From: Natrialbaceae archaeon Tc-Br11_E2g14
GTDB lineage: Archaea > Halobacteriota > Halobacteria > Halobacteriales > Natrialbaceae
NCBI GenBank assembly: GCA_001564275.1
Contig: LKND01000028.1
Span: 1-34,869 of the forward strand
Length of the DNA: 34,869 bases
Direction of reading: 5' to 3'
Under the pieces are notes generated by a model that ran no database searches, had not been told where the DNA came from, and saw nothing but the letters and a program-made list of their open reading frames with translations. Both the position numbers and the translations under genes were made by a program. Of this stretch, positions 15,037 through 21,722 are shown piece by piece (the stretch's first letter is position 1; every line of letters starts with the position of its first letter).

Positions 15037-16113
15037 TCAGGACGACCGGTCGACGAGCGTCTCGTACTGTGCGCCCGTCTGTTTCAGTGTCTCCGTCGAA
15101 TAGAGGCGTTCGTGGGACACCGGCAGGTACTCGGTCGCCAGCTCGTCGATTTTTTCGTCGACGGCGTCCTGATCGCGGCCGTGGATCATCGTGAACAGGT
15201 TGTACGGCCAGTCCTGTGCGGGTCGACGGGGTCGGTGATAACAGAGTGTGACGTACGGGAGCGAGCCGGTTCGCTCCCCCCACGCGTCGAGGTGTTCGTC
15301 GGGGACGTCCCAGACGACCATACAGTTCGCGTCGAACCCCGTGACGAGGTGGTTGACGACACAGCCGATACGTTTGATGCACCCGTCAGCCTGTAGTCTC
15401 GTGATGGCCCCGCAGACGGCTTCGGGGTCGACGGGTCGCTCGAGGTCGTCCTCGAGGGCGGTCGCGATGTCGGCGTAGGGTGTCCGCGACAGCGGGAACC
15501 CGTCCTGGATCTCGAGCAAGAGCGCAGCGTCGAACGTCGAGAGGTCACCGGTCGCATCCTCGCTGATCCGCGTCGCGCTGGCCTCCGTGCCGGCCTCGAG
15601 GGACTCTCGGGCGAACTGGTCGGCGTTCACCACGGGGAACTCGAGGTCGATGTAGTAGTCGGTCAACATGGGTAACACGAGCACCGTACAGCCGGTTCTG
15701 GTCTCGATTTCCTCGAGAATCCCGTCGCGGGTTTCGCGATCGGCCGCGGTGACCACGAACCACATATTCCACTCGTGGTCGCGGGCATAGTTGTGGTTGA
15801 CTTGCTGGTAGCCGTTGATGACGTCGGCAACAGCGTCGAACTCGCCGTCGGGGGCCTTGACGGCTGCCAACGTCGACGAGCCGATAACCGGTGGGTTGAG
15901 GACAGCACCGAACCGCCGGAAGACGCCTTGTTCCCGAAGGCGTCGAACGCGCTCGAGTGCCTCACCCTCCTCGATACCCAGTGCGGTCCCGACCTCACGG
16001 AAGGGGCGTTCGACGACGGGGAAGTCACGCTGATAGCCGTCGATCAACTGGGCGTCCACATCGTCGATCGCTTCGCGCCAGTCCTCGGCGCTGGAGTGCG
16101 CGCTGGGTGCCAT
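15037..16113 (-). CDS. ahbAB: Fused siroheme decarboxylase AhbA/AhbB (Lrp/AsnC-like fold)
   Basis: 358 residues formed by two homologous units, each with an N-terminal winged-helix part and an AsnC-like ligand domain. Unit 1 carries VNHNYARDHEWNMWF (about residues 105-119). Unit 2 carries TLCYHRP (289-295) and WPYNLFTMIHG (302-312). These are the His-containing segments expected near siroheme in AhbA/AhbB. In bacteria and archaea using the siroheme-dependent heme route, AhbA and AhbB are separate subunits that remove two acetate carboxyls from siroheme to give 12,18-didecarboxysiroheme; in haloarchaea the halves occur as one chain. Such proteins are often misannotated as Lrp/AsnC regulators. 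CbiX could supply siroheme. ahbC and ahbD are not in the window. No convincing TATA box was found. The stop is adjacent to the convergent PhoU-TrkA_C stop. Confidence 0.85.
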   Translation of the reverse strand: MAPSAHSSAEDWREAIDDVDAQLIDGYQRDFPVVERPFREVGTALGIEEGEALERVRRLREQGVFRRFGAVLNPPVIGSSTLAAVKAPDGEFDAVADVINGYQQVNHNYARDHEWNMWFVVTAADRETRDGILEEIETRTGCTVLVLPMLTDYYIDLEFPVVNADQFARESLEAGTEASATRISEDATGDLSTFDAALLLEIQDGFPLSRTPYADIATALEDDLERPVDPEAVCGAITRLQADGCIKRIGCVVNHLVTGFDANCMVVWDVPDEHLDAWGERTGSLPYVTLCYHRPRRPAQDWPYNLFTMIHGRDQDAVDEKIDELATEYLPVSHERLYSTETLKQTGAQYETLVDRSS

Positions 16114-16179
16114 TGGCTCCGCTAGGGAAGGTGCTCACCTATGGGTTTCGGAACCGGGGCCGCCGGCCTCGAGCGGTCG

Positions 16180-18030
16180 TCAATCCCGCGGGTGGAATCG
16201 TTTAACCGCCGTCTTGACCGCCTCCTCCTGACCGATGAACGTCACTCGATCGCCGGCCTCGAGGGTCATCCCGGCGTCGGGAACGAACGTCTCCTCGTCA
16301 CGGGCGAGGACGGCCACCATGCAGCCGTCCGGGATCTCCGCGCCGAGTTCACGGATGGTCGCGCCCGCGATCGATTCGGCAGTGACGGTGATCTCCTGGG
16401 CGTCGTGTCCCTCACCGAGTTCGTTCATCCAGTGGGTGAGGGCGGGCCGTTCGATTTCGTTGTCGATCGACCAGGCCGTCGCGCTCGCCACGTCGATCGC
16501 CCGAACGTCGAGGGTGTCGAACGCCGGGACGTTCCCGGGCGTGTTCACCCTGGCGACCACGTCCTCGACGTCAAACGTTGTCCGCGCCAACTGGGAGACG
16601 AGCAGGTTCGTATCGTCGATCGGCGTTGCCGCGACGACGAGTTTTGCCCGTTCGATGCCGGCATCTCGGAGCACGTCGGGGTCCGTGCCATCGCCGGCGA
16701 CGACCGAGAACCCCTCGGCCTGTAGCTCGGCGACTCGATCCTCGTCGCGGTCGACGATCTGAACGTTCTCCCCGCGTTTCTCCAGCCGTATGGCGAGCGC
16801 CCGACCGACCCGGCCGCCGCCGACGATGATGCTTTTCATTGGAACCACCTCGAGCGTATTCGCGATCTGCTTCGCCAGTCCCGCCTGCAGCAGGACCGTG
16901 ATGAAGATCACCAGAAAGACCGTCCCCACGAGCGTCTGGGCAGCCTCGATTTCACCAGCCGCCTGGAGTTCGAGGGCAAACAGGGTTGCAACCGATGCCG
17001 GGATGATCCCCCGCGGCCCGACCAGCGAGAGGAACAGCCGCTCCTCGCGGGTGAACTTTGGATGCGTCGTCGCCAGCCCAACCACGAGGGGCCGAAGAAT
17101 CAGGGTCACGGCCACGACGACGGCAATGCCACCGGTCCCGAGCCCCAGAACGAGATCGAAATCGATCAGCGCAGCCAGCGAAATGAAGACGAACGAGAGG
17201 ACGACCAGCGTCAGATCCCGATTGAACGAGAGAATCTCCGCACGGTAGGGCAACTCGAGGTTGCCGAGCACGATGCCCGCCGTGGCCGCCGCGGCGACGC
17301 CCGTTTCGGGCGCGATCGACTCCGCGAGGCCGAACGCCGTGAGCGCCCCCGTCAGCGTCACCAGCCGCGCGACCTGTGCAGGATCGCCCCTGACCAGTCG
17401 AACGCGAACCAGGATCGACCAGACGACCCCGGCGATCACCACCCCGACGCCGACGCCGACGACGAGCCGTTGCAGGAACGAAATCGGGATCTCCTGTGGT
17501 GCGTCACCGACGATGAAGGATTCGAAGATGACGATGGCCAGGATGGCGGCCGTCACGTCGTTGAGGATCCCCTCGGCCTCGAGCGTCGTCGCCACGTGAT
17601 CGCGAACGGTGATCACCTCGAGCAGCGGCGTGATCACCGTCGGCCCCGTCGCGATCAGGAGCGCCCCGATCAACGCGGCGACGTCCCAGCCCGTCCCGAG
17701 AAAGAAGCGAACTGCAGCGGTCGTGCCGACGAACGAGAGTATCGCCCCGATGGTTATCATCCGCCCGACCGCTCGCCGAGTATCGGTGATGGCCTCGCGG
17801 TGCAGGTGGAAGGCTCCATCGAAGATGATGATCGCGACGCTCAGGCCGACGACCGTCGAGAGCCCACCACCGAAGGTGTCGATGGTGACGAACCCGAGCC
17901 CTTCGGGCCCGACGATCACCCCGATGGCGATCAGAAAGAGGACACTCGGCACCTGGAGCCGCATGGCCACGACCTGTGCAGCCACGCCGAGGGTGAGGAT
18001 GCCGATGACGACCGGGAGGACGCTTTCCAC
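16180..18030 (-). CDS. CPA-type cation:proton antiporter with TrkA-N and TrkA-C domains
   Basis: 616 residues. The first ~390 form 11-13 membrane helices of a monovalent cation:proton antiporter, with ATGPTVITPLLEVI (127-140) and the ion-binding motif ILNDVTAAI (N157-D158, the ND pair of electroneutral CPA1/NhaP members). A cytosolic TrkA-N Rossmann domain begins at about residue 398 (IIVGGGRVGRALA), with an acidic ribose-binding residue in VQIVDRDEDRV. A TrkA-C domain ends the protein (about 535-616). This layout fits NAD(H)/nucleotide-gated Na+ or K+/H+ exchange in the cell membrane, important for pH and salt balance. Ion preference cannot be told from sequence. The GTG start at 18030 is supported by a TATA-like box at 18055-18062. 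It is 66 nt from the AhbAB start downstream. Confidence 0.9.
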   Translation of the reverse strand: MESVLPVVIGILTLGVAAQVVAMRLQVPSVLFLIAIGVIVGPEGLGFVTIDTFGGGLSTVVGLSVAIIIFDGAFHLHREAITDTRRAVGRMITIGAILSFVGTTAAVRFFLGTGWDVAALIGALLIATGPTVITPLLEVITVRDHVATTLEAEGILNDVTAAILAIVIFESFIVGDAPQEIPISFLQRLVVGVGVGVVIAGVVWSILVRVRLVRGDPAQVARLVTLTGALTAFGLAESIAPETGVAAAATAGIVLGNLELPYRAEILSFNRDLTLVVLSFVFISLAALIDFDLVLGLGTGGIAVVVAVTLILRPLVVGLATTHPKFTREERLFLSLVGPRGIIPASVATLFALELQAAGEIEAAQTLVGTVFLVIFITVLLQAGLAKQIANTLEVVPMKSIIVGGGRVGRALAIRLEKRGENVQIVDRDEDRVAELQAEGFSVVAGDGTDPDVLRDAGIERAKLVVAATPIDDTNLLVSQLARTTFDVEDVVARVNTPGNVPAFDTLDVRAIDVASATAWSIDNEIERPALTHWMNELGEGHDAQEITVTAESIAGATIRELGAEIPDGCMVAVLARDEETFVPDAGMTLEAGDRVTFIGQEEAVKTAVKRFHPRD

Positions 18031-18054
18031 GACGAACAGTTAGTAATCCATGTA

Positions 18055-18062
18055 GATAAACG
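18055..18062 (-). promoter_or_regulatory. TATA-like box of the antiporter gene
   Basis: Minus strand CGTTTATC centred 28 nt upstream of the GTG at 18030. It supports a leaderless mRNA starting with GTG. Confidence 0.6.
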
Positions 18063-18179
18063 TGATACCAAACAGGTCAATAACCAGCACAGGGTCTCCC
18101 CTACCGGTGTCCGTCGACCGACGATCCGATGGCCGTAATTCGCGAGGGTCCACATCAACCGATTCCTGGTGCGTACAGG

Positions 18180-18198
18180 GGGTGACCGCTGGTCACCC
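18180..18198. promoter_or_regulatory. Perfect 8-bp inverted repeat, terminator stem or operator
   Basis: GGGTGACC-gct-GGTCACCC, perfectly symmetric. It lies 47 nt past the stop of the MBL-fold gene and about 120 nt upstream of the antiporter TATA box, in the 214-nt gap 18031-18244, which holds no other gene I can support. It may be a dimeric regulator site for the antiporter or a stem in the MBL 3' region; there is no T-tract. Confidence 0.45.
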
Positions 18199-18244
18199 GG
18201 TCGGGCACTGCTGGGACGTCGACGACCCGTGCAGGGCACTCCGC

Positions 18245-18862
18245 CTACGGATCGGGGTACTTCGGCTCACGTTTCTCCGCCCGCTCGAGGGCCGTCTGGA
18301 TCACGTCCCGAACGTCACCGTGGAAGACGTCGCCGTGGCCTGCATACAGGTGTTCGACCCCATCGGGCAGGCGCTCGAGCAATCGTTCGATGCTCTCGAT
18401 CAGCGTCTCCCGGGACTGGCCGGCCATATCGGTCCGACCGAAGCTCCCGTACTCGAAGGCCCCGTCGTTGTGGACGACGACGTCGCCGCTGAACAGGGTG
18501 GTCTCGGAGACGAACGAGACGTGGTCGTCGGCGTGTCCTGGCGTGTAGACCACCTCAAAGCTGTCGTCGCCGATCTCGATCTCGTCGCCGTCCGCAAGCG
18601 CCTGCGTCCGCGTCTGATGATGGTCGTAAGCGTACACCTCGAGTGTCGGACCGAACGCCTCGACGACCGCCTCGAGCTGGGCGACGTGGTCCCCGTGCTG
18701 GTGAGTCAGGGCGACGGCCTCGAGGTCGTCGACGTGATCGCGGATGACGTCGACGACGCCGTCCATCGCACCGGGGTCGACGAGTGTGGGGCACTCCCCA
18801 GTGACCAGAAAGCCGTTGCAGGTGAACGTGTCGGCGTCGGCGGTGACGTGGTGAACCTCCAT
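18245..18862 (-). CDS. MBL-fold metallo-hydrolase (glyoxalase II-like)
   Basis: 205 residues from the ATG at 18862. The motif THQHGDH (residues 53-59) gives the first metal ligands. H110 (TPGHADDH), D127 (FSGDVV) and H176 (AGHGD) complete the two-metal site of the metallo-beta-lactamase fold. The short size and TPGH...SGD layout resemble hydroxyacylglutathione hydrolase-like proteins, but haloarchaea use gamma-glutamylcysteine instead of glutathione, so the substrate is unknown. The open frame extends upstream to 19021, but the start at 18862 follows a TATA-like box (18886-18894) by 28 nt and begins at the conserved domain edge. Same strand as the antiporter but separated by 214 nt and a palindrome. 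Confidence 0.87.
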   Translation of the reverse strand: MEVHHVTADADTFTCNGFLVTGECPTLVDPGAMDGVVDVIRDHVDDLEAVALTHQHGDHVAQLEAVVEAFGPTLEVYAYDHHQTRTQALADGDEIEIGDDSFEVVYTPGHADDHVSFVSETTLFSGDVVVHNDGAFEYGSFGRTDMAGQSRETLIESIERLLERLPDGVEHLYAGHGDVFHGDVRDVIQTALERAEKREPKYPDP

Positions 18863-18885
18863 ACGGGCACGTCCGGCGCGGACGG

Positions 18886-18894
18886 GCAAAATAC
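18886..18894 (-). promoter_or_regulatory. TATA-like box of the MBL-fold gene
   Basis: Minus strand GTATTTTGC centred 28 nt upstream of the ATG at 18862; it excludes the longer frame reaching 19021. Confidence 0.55.
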
Positions 18895-19081
18895 TGGCGT
18901 CCGTGGGAGTTTCGATCGGCGATTCGGGGTCACCCCGCTTGGCCGCCACGGTCCCCATCTCGCCGGCACCCCCGCCACCCCACCGCCGATCAACCCCACA
19001 ACGGGACCGGTGCCTCCCCACCCGGAAACGTCACCGGGCTGCCAATGGACTTTTGAGGCTTCACCGCTGAAATATAGTTGT

Positions 19082-19264
19082 ATGGGATTCGGCAGCTACG
19101 ACGAATCCGAACAGCGCGACGTTGATGCCGATTTTGACGAGGATGACGCCGTACAGACCGACAGTGCCAACCATCAGGGATCGATCGAATTCGAAAACGG
19201 GGCCTCGAGCGACGAACTCCTCGATCGGCTACAAGACATCAAAGACCACGATTCCACTCAGTAG
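19082..19264 (+). CDS. DUF5786 family small acidic protein
   Basis: 60 residues, strongly acidic. The start MGFGSYDESEQ and the ending ASSDELLDRLQDIKDHDST match the haloarchaeal family I know as DUF5786: a conserved N-terminal motif, a variable Asp-rich middle and a C-terminal amphipathic helix. No catalytic residue is visible; it is cytosolic and its function is unknown. A weak TATA-like ACTTTTGAG (19049-19057) is centred 29 nt before the ATG. The next gene on the same strand, DUF99, begins 42 nt after its stop behind a Shine-Dalgarno-like GAGGAG, which suggests cotranscription. Confidence 0.85.
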   Translation: MGFGSYDESEQRDVDADFDEDDAVQTDSANHQGSIEFENGASSDELLDRLQDIKDHDSTQ

Positions 19265-19297
19265 CGTCGACCAGAGTCGGCGAATCACCGCGCTCGC

Positions 19298-19303
19298 GAG
19301 GAG
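19298..19303 (+). promoter_or_regulatory. Shine-Dalgarno-like site of the DUF99 gene
   Basis: GAGGAG, followed by ATC then the ATG at 19307, resembles the anti-16S-end sequence. In a window where most starts look leaderless it suggests DUF99 is translated from a transcript that begins upstream, at DUF5786. Confidence 0.5.
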
Positions 19304-19306
19304 ATC

Positions 19307-19879
19307 ATGAACGTCAAGCCGGGGACGCGAGCCCTCGGTATCGCCGAATCGTACCGTTCAGGCGCGAACGACAGTCAGCTTGCGGGGGCAGTCGTGCGCG
19401 CCGATCGAGTGGTCGACGGGGCCGGGTTCGGGCGCTGTCGGGTCGGCGGCCTCGACGCAACCGAGGCCATCGTCTCCCTGTTCGATCGACTCGAGCGACC
19501 CGACGTGCGCTACTGTTTGCTGGGGGCCATCGCCCCGGCGTGGTTCAATCTCGTCGACCTCGAGGTCGTTGCCGAGGCCACGGACCGACCCACCATTGCC
19601 GTGACCGTCGACGCCAGCGAGGGGCTCGAGGCGGGCCTCGAAGACGCCTTCGATGGCGCCGACCTCCAGCGTCGCCTCGAGCGCTATCGCTCCCTGCCAC
19701 CGCGCCAACCGATTGCTGTTGGCGAGGACACGCTATGGATGCGCGCGGTCGGGATCGAGCACGAAGCAGCGGCGACCGTCATCCGTGCGTTCACTCCCGA
19801 ACGCGGGCCACCCGAACCGATCCGGGTCGCGAGCGTGCTGGCTCGAGCGGCCGACAGGGACGGTTCGGCTGTCGGGTAA
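19307..19879 (+). CDS. DUF99 (UPF0215) family protein, endonuclease V-related fold
   Basis: 190 residues. The segments TRALGIAESYR (residues 7-17), GGLDATEAIVSLFDRL (about 48-63) and YCLLGAIAPAWFNLVDL (about 70-86) are characteristic of the archaeal DUF99/UPF0215 family, which shares a fold with endonuclease V. A C-terminal stretch, HEAAATVIRAFTPERGPPEPIRVA in outline, marks the conserved end that contacts nucleic acid in relatives. Whether the protein cleaves DNA or RNA is not established. It is cytosolic. It probably forms an operon with DUF5786 upstream; the LLM oxidoreductase downstream has its own promoter. Confidence 0.87.
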   Translation: MNVKPGTRALGIAESYRSGANDSQLAGAVVRADRVVDGAGFGRCRVGGLDATEAIVSLFDRLERPDVRYCLLGAIAPAWFNLVDLEVVAEATDRPTIAVTVDASEGLEAGLEDAFDGADLQRRLERYRSLPPRQPIAVGEDTLWMRAVGIEHEAAATVIRAFTPERGPPEPIRVASVLARAADRDGSAVG

Positions 19880-19936
19880 CCACCGGGAAGAGACGACACC
19901 AACGCCGCTGGCTGTCACCGGATTGCTGTCAAAACG

Positions 19937-19943
19937 ACTTTAC
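19937..19943 (+). promoter_or_regulatory. TATA-like box of the LLM oxidoreductase gene
   Basis: ACTTTAC centred 27 nt before the ATG at 19967; leaderless spacing. Confidence 0.55.
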
Positions 19944-19966
19944 CCCGTTCACGCAACGTTTGCGAT

Positions 19967-20968
19967 ATGGAACTGGGAACCGGGCTGTTCACCTGCCAGC
20001 GGCGACCCGACGAGGCGCGCTCGATGAGCGACCTCTACGCGGAGGCCCTCGAGTTGGGCCGGGCGATCGACGATGCCGGCCTCGACAGCGCCTGGGTCTC
20101 CGAACATCACTTCGCCGAGGACGGCTACCTCTCGGCGACGATGCCAACCCTGGGGGCACTCGCAGCCGCCACCGACGATATCGAGATCGGGACCTGCATC
20201 GCCCTCGCACCGCTTTACGACGGTGTGCGACTCGCCGAGGACGCCGCGACCGTGGACCTGCTCTCGGATGGTCGGCTCACCCTCGGACTCGCCATCGGGT
20301 CCAATCCGCGGGAGTTCGACGCTTTCGGCGTTCCCCGCGAGGAGCGCGTCGCACGTCTCGAGGATCGGGTGGCGCTCTGTCGGGCCGCCTGGTCAGACGG
20401 TCCCCTCGAGTACGATGCCGACTTCCACGACGTTCCCCCGGACGTGTCAGTCACGCCAAAGCCGGCAGACGAGATCCCGATCATGCTCGGCGGGAAGGCC
20501 AAGCCCGCCGTCAGACGGGCCGCCCGGACAGCCGATGCCTGGTGTGCCCCGTCGTCGCTCTCGTTGGCGGGCCTGAAAAAGAGAGTCGAGGACATCCGAT
20601 CGATTCGCGAGGAGGAGGGGCTTGAGGGAGACTTCGACATCTACGTGATCAAACACGGCTTCGTCGGGGACTCCCGCGAGGACGCGTGGAACGCGATGCG
20701 GGAGGGATATCTGTACATCCAGCGTCGATACGCCGAGATATTCTCGGGCGAGTCCGTCGACGAACTGTCGGCCGATCGCAAACGGGAACTCAAGGATCAG
20801 GCCATCGTCGGCACCCCCGCACAGGTGACCGCGGAACTCGAGACCTACCGTGCGGCCCTCGGCGACGATATTCACGTGATATTCCGGACCTACCACCCGG
20901 GGACACCAACGGCGGACATGCGCGAATGCATCTATCGGCTGGGCGAGGAGGTCGCCCCGAACTGCTGA
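19967..20968 (+). CDS. LLM-class (luciferase-like), probably F420-dependent oxidoreductase
   Basis: 333 residues, the full TIM-barrel length of the bacterial luciferase-like superfamily. Recognisable segments are WVSEHHFAEDGYLSATMP (residues 43-60), LGALAAATDDIEIGTCI, DLLSDGRLTLGLAIGSNP (flavin phosphate region) and IPIMLGGKAKPAVRRAARTA. In archaea, relatives use F420H2 for hydride transfer, methylene-tetrahydromethanopterin reductase being the model. Haloarchaea make F420 (cofG at 12472-13689), so F420 dependence is likely. The substrate is unknown. I recall a haloarchaea-specific subfamily (TIGR04024-like) that this resembles. The methyltransferase gene starts 1 nt after its stop, indicating a shared pathway or coupled expression. 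Confidence 0.85.
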   Translation: MELGTGLFTCQRRPDEARSMSDLYAEALELGRAIDDAGLDSAWVSEHHFAEDGYLSATMPTLGALAAATDDIEIGTCIALAPLYDGVRLAEDAATVDLLSDGRLTLGLAIGSNPREFDAFGVPREERVARLEDRVALCRAAWSDGPLEYDADFHDVPPDVSVTPKPADEIPIMLGGKAKPAVRRAARTADAWCAPSSLSLAGLKKRVEDIRSIREEEGLEGDFDIYVIKHGFVGDSREDAWNAMREGYLYIQRRYAEIFSGESVDELSADRKRELKDQAIVGTPAQVTAELETYRAALGDDIHVIFRTYHPGTPTADMRECIYRLGEEVAPNC

Positions 20969-20969
20969 T

Positions 20970-21599
20970 ATGAGCGGCTTTCACACCTTCCCCATCGAGC
21001 GGGCCGAGGCGCTCGACGATCCGGGCCGGTATCGGTACTGTTCCAGAGAGGAACTGCTCACCCTGCTCGGCGGTGGCGACCTGTGCCTCGGGACCGTCGC
21101 CGACCTCGGCTCCGGGATTGGCTTTTTCACCGACGACGTGGCCCCCTTCGCCGAAACGTGCTATGCCGTCGACGTCCAGGCAGCGATGCACGATCAGTAT
21201 CGCGCCCGGGGGCTCCCCGATGCCGTCTCGTGTGTCACCGCCGAGGTCGCGGACCTCCCGTTCCCCGAGGACCACCTCGACGCTGCCTTCTCCACGATGA
21301 CCCACCACGAGTACGCCGATCCGGCGGTCCGTGACATTGCGGAAGGCGACCAGGGCACACTCGAGGCGTTCACCGACCCTGCCCTGGAGGAACTCGCCCG
21401 CGTCCTCCGTCCAGATGGTCGACTCGCCATCGTCGACTGGTCGGCCGACGGAGAGGGTGAGTCCGGGCCACCCACCGACGAACGGCTGGGACTCGCGGAC
21501 GTGACCCGGGGGCTCGAGGCCGTCGGCTTCGAGATCGTGGTGGCCGCGAATAGACCGGAGACGCTCGCGGTGGCCGCCGTCAGATCGGCGGACCCATAG
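20970..21599 (+). CDS. Class I SAM-dependent methyltransferase
   Basis: 209 residues. Motif I, VADLGSGIGFFT (43-54), binds the SAM methionine. A YAVDVQ acidic residue ends strand 2 (ribose contact), AEVADLPFPEDHLDAAFS gives motifs II/III, and LARVLRPDGRLAIVDWS is the typical post-motif strand of the UbiE/COQ5-like group. The substrate is not evident; small-molecule methylation is more likely than RNA or protein. The start ATG at 20970 overlaps the last base environment of the LLM gene stop (TGAtATG), so translation is probably coupled and the two proteins may act on one compound. Confidence 0.87.
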   Translation: MSGFHTFPIERAEALDDPGRYRYCSREELLTLLGGGDLCLGTVADLGSGIGFFTDDVAPFAETCYAVDVQAAMHDQYRARGLPDAVSCVTAEVADLPFPEDHLDAAFSTMTHHEYADPAVRDIAEGDQGTLEAFTDPALEELARVLRPDGRLAIVDWSADGEGESGPPTDERLGLADVTRGLEAVGFEIVVAANRPETLAVAAVRSADP

Positions 21600-21691
21600 C
21601 CAGCGGACCTGCTGGACGCGGATCGTGGCGTACCATCCCCCTCCACCATGCTCTCGCCCATCGAACCACATTCACCCCGCTCACCGAACCC

Positions 21692-21698
21692 CTTTAAT
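21692..21698 (+). promoter_or_regulatory. TATA-like box of mre11-rad50
   Basis: CTTTAAT centred 28 nt before the ATG at 21723, predicting transcription start at or just before the start codon. Confidence 0.55.
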
Positions 21699-21712
21699 CC
21701 GTGACGCGCAAG

Positions 21713-21717
21713 GGAGG
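21713..21717 (+). promoter_or_regulatory. Shine-Dalgarno-like GGAGG before mre11
   Basis: GGAGG with a 5-nt spacer to the ATG at 21723. If the TATA box at 21692-21698 is used, this sequence would not be in the mRNA, so either a second upstream promoter exists or the match is fortuitous. Confidence 0.35.
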
Positions 21718-21722
21718 CGTAG

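Noticed and set aside
17062..18138. 358-codon plus-strand frame rich in Asp, Arg and His
   Set aside because: Reverse complement of the antiporter membrane helices; crosses its promoter.
19540..20625. 361-codon plus-strand Arg-rich frame
   Set aside because: Out-of-frame reading across DUF99 and the LLM gene, both well supported.
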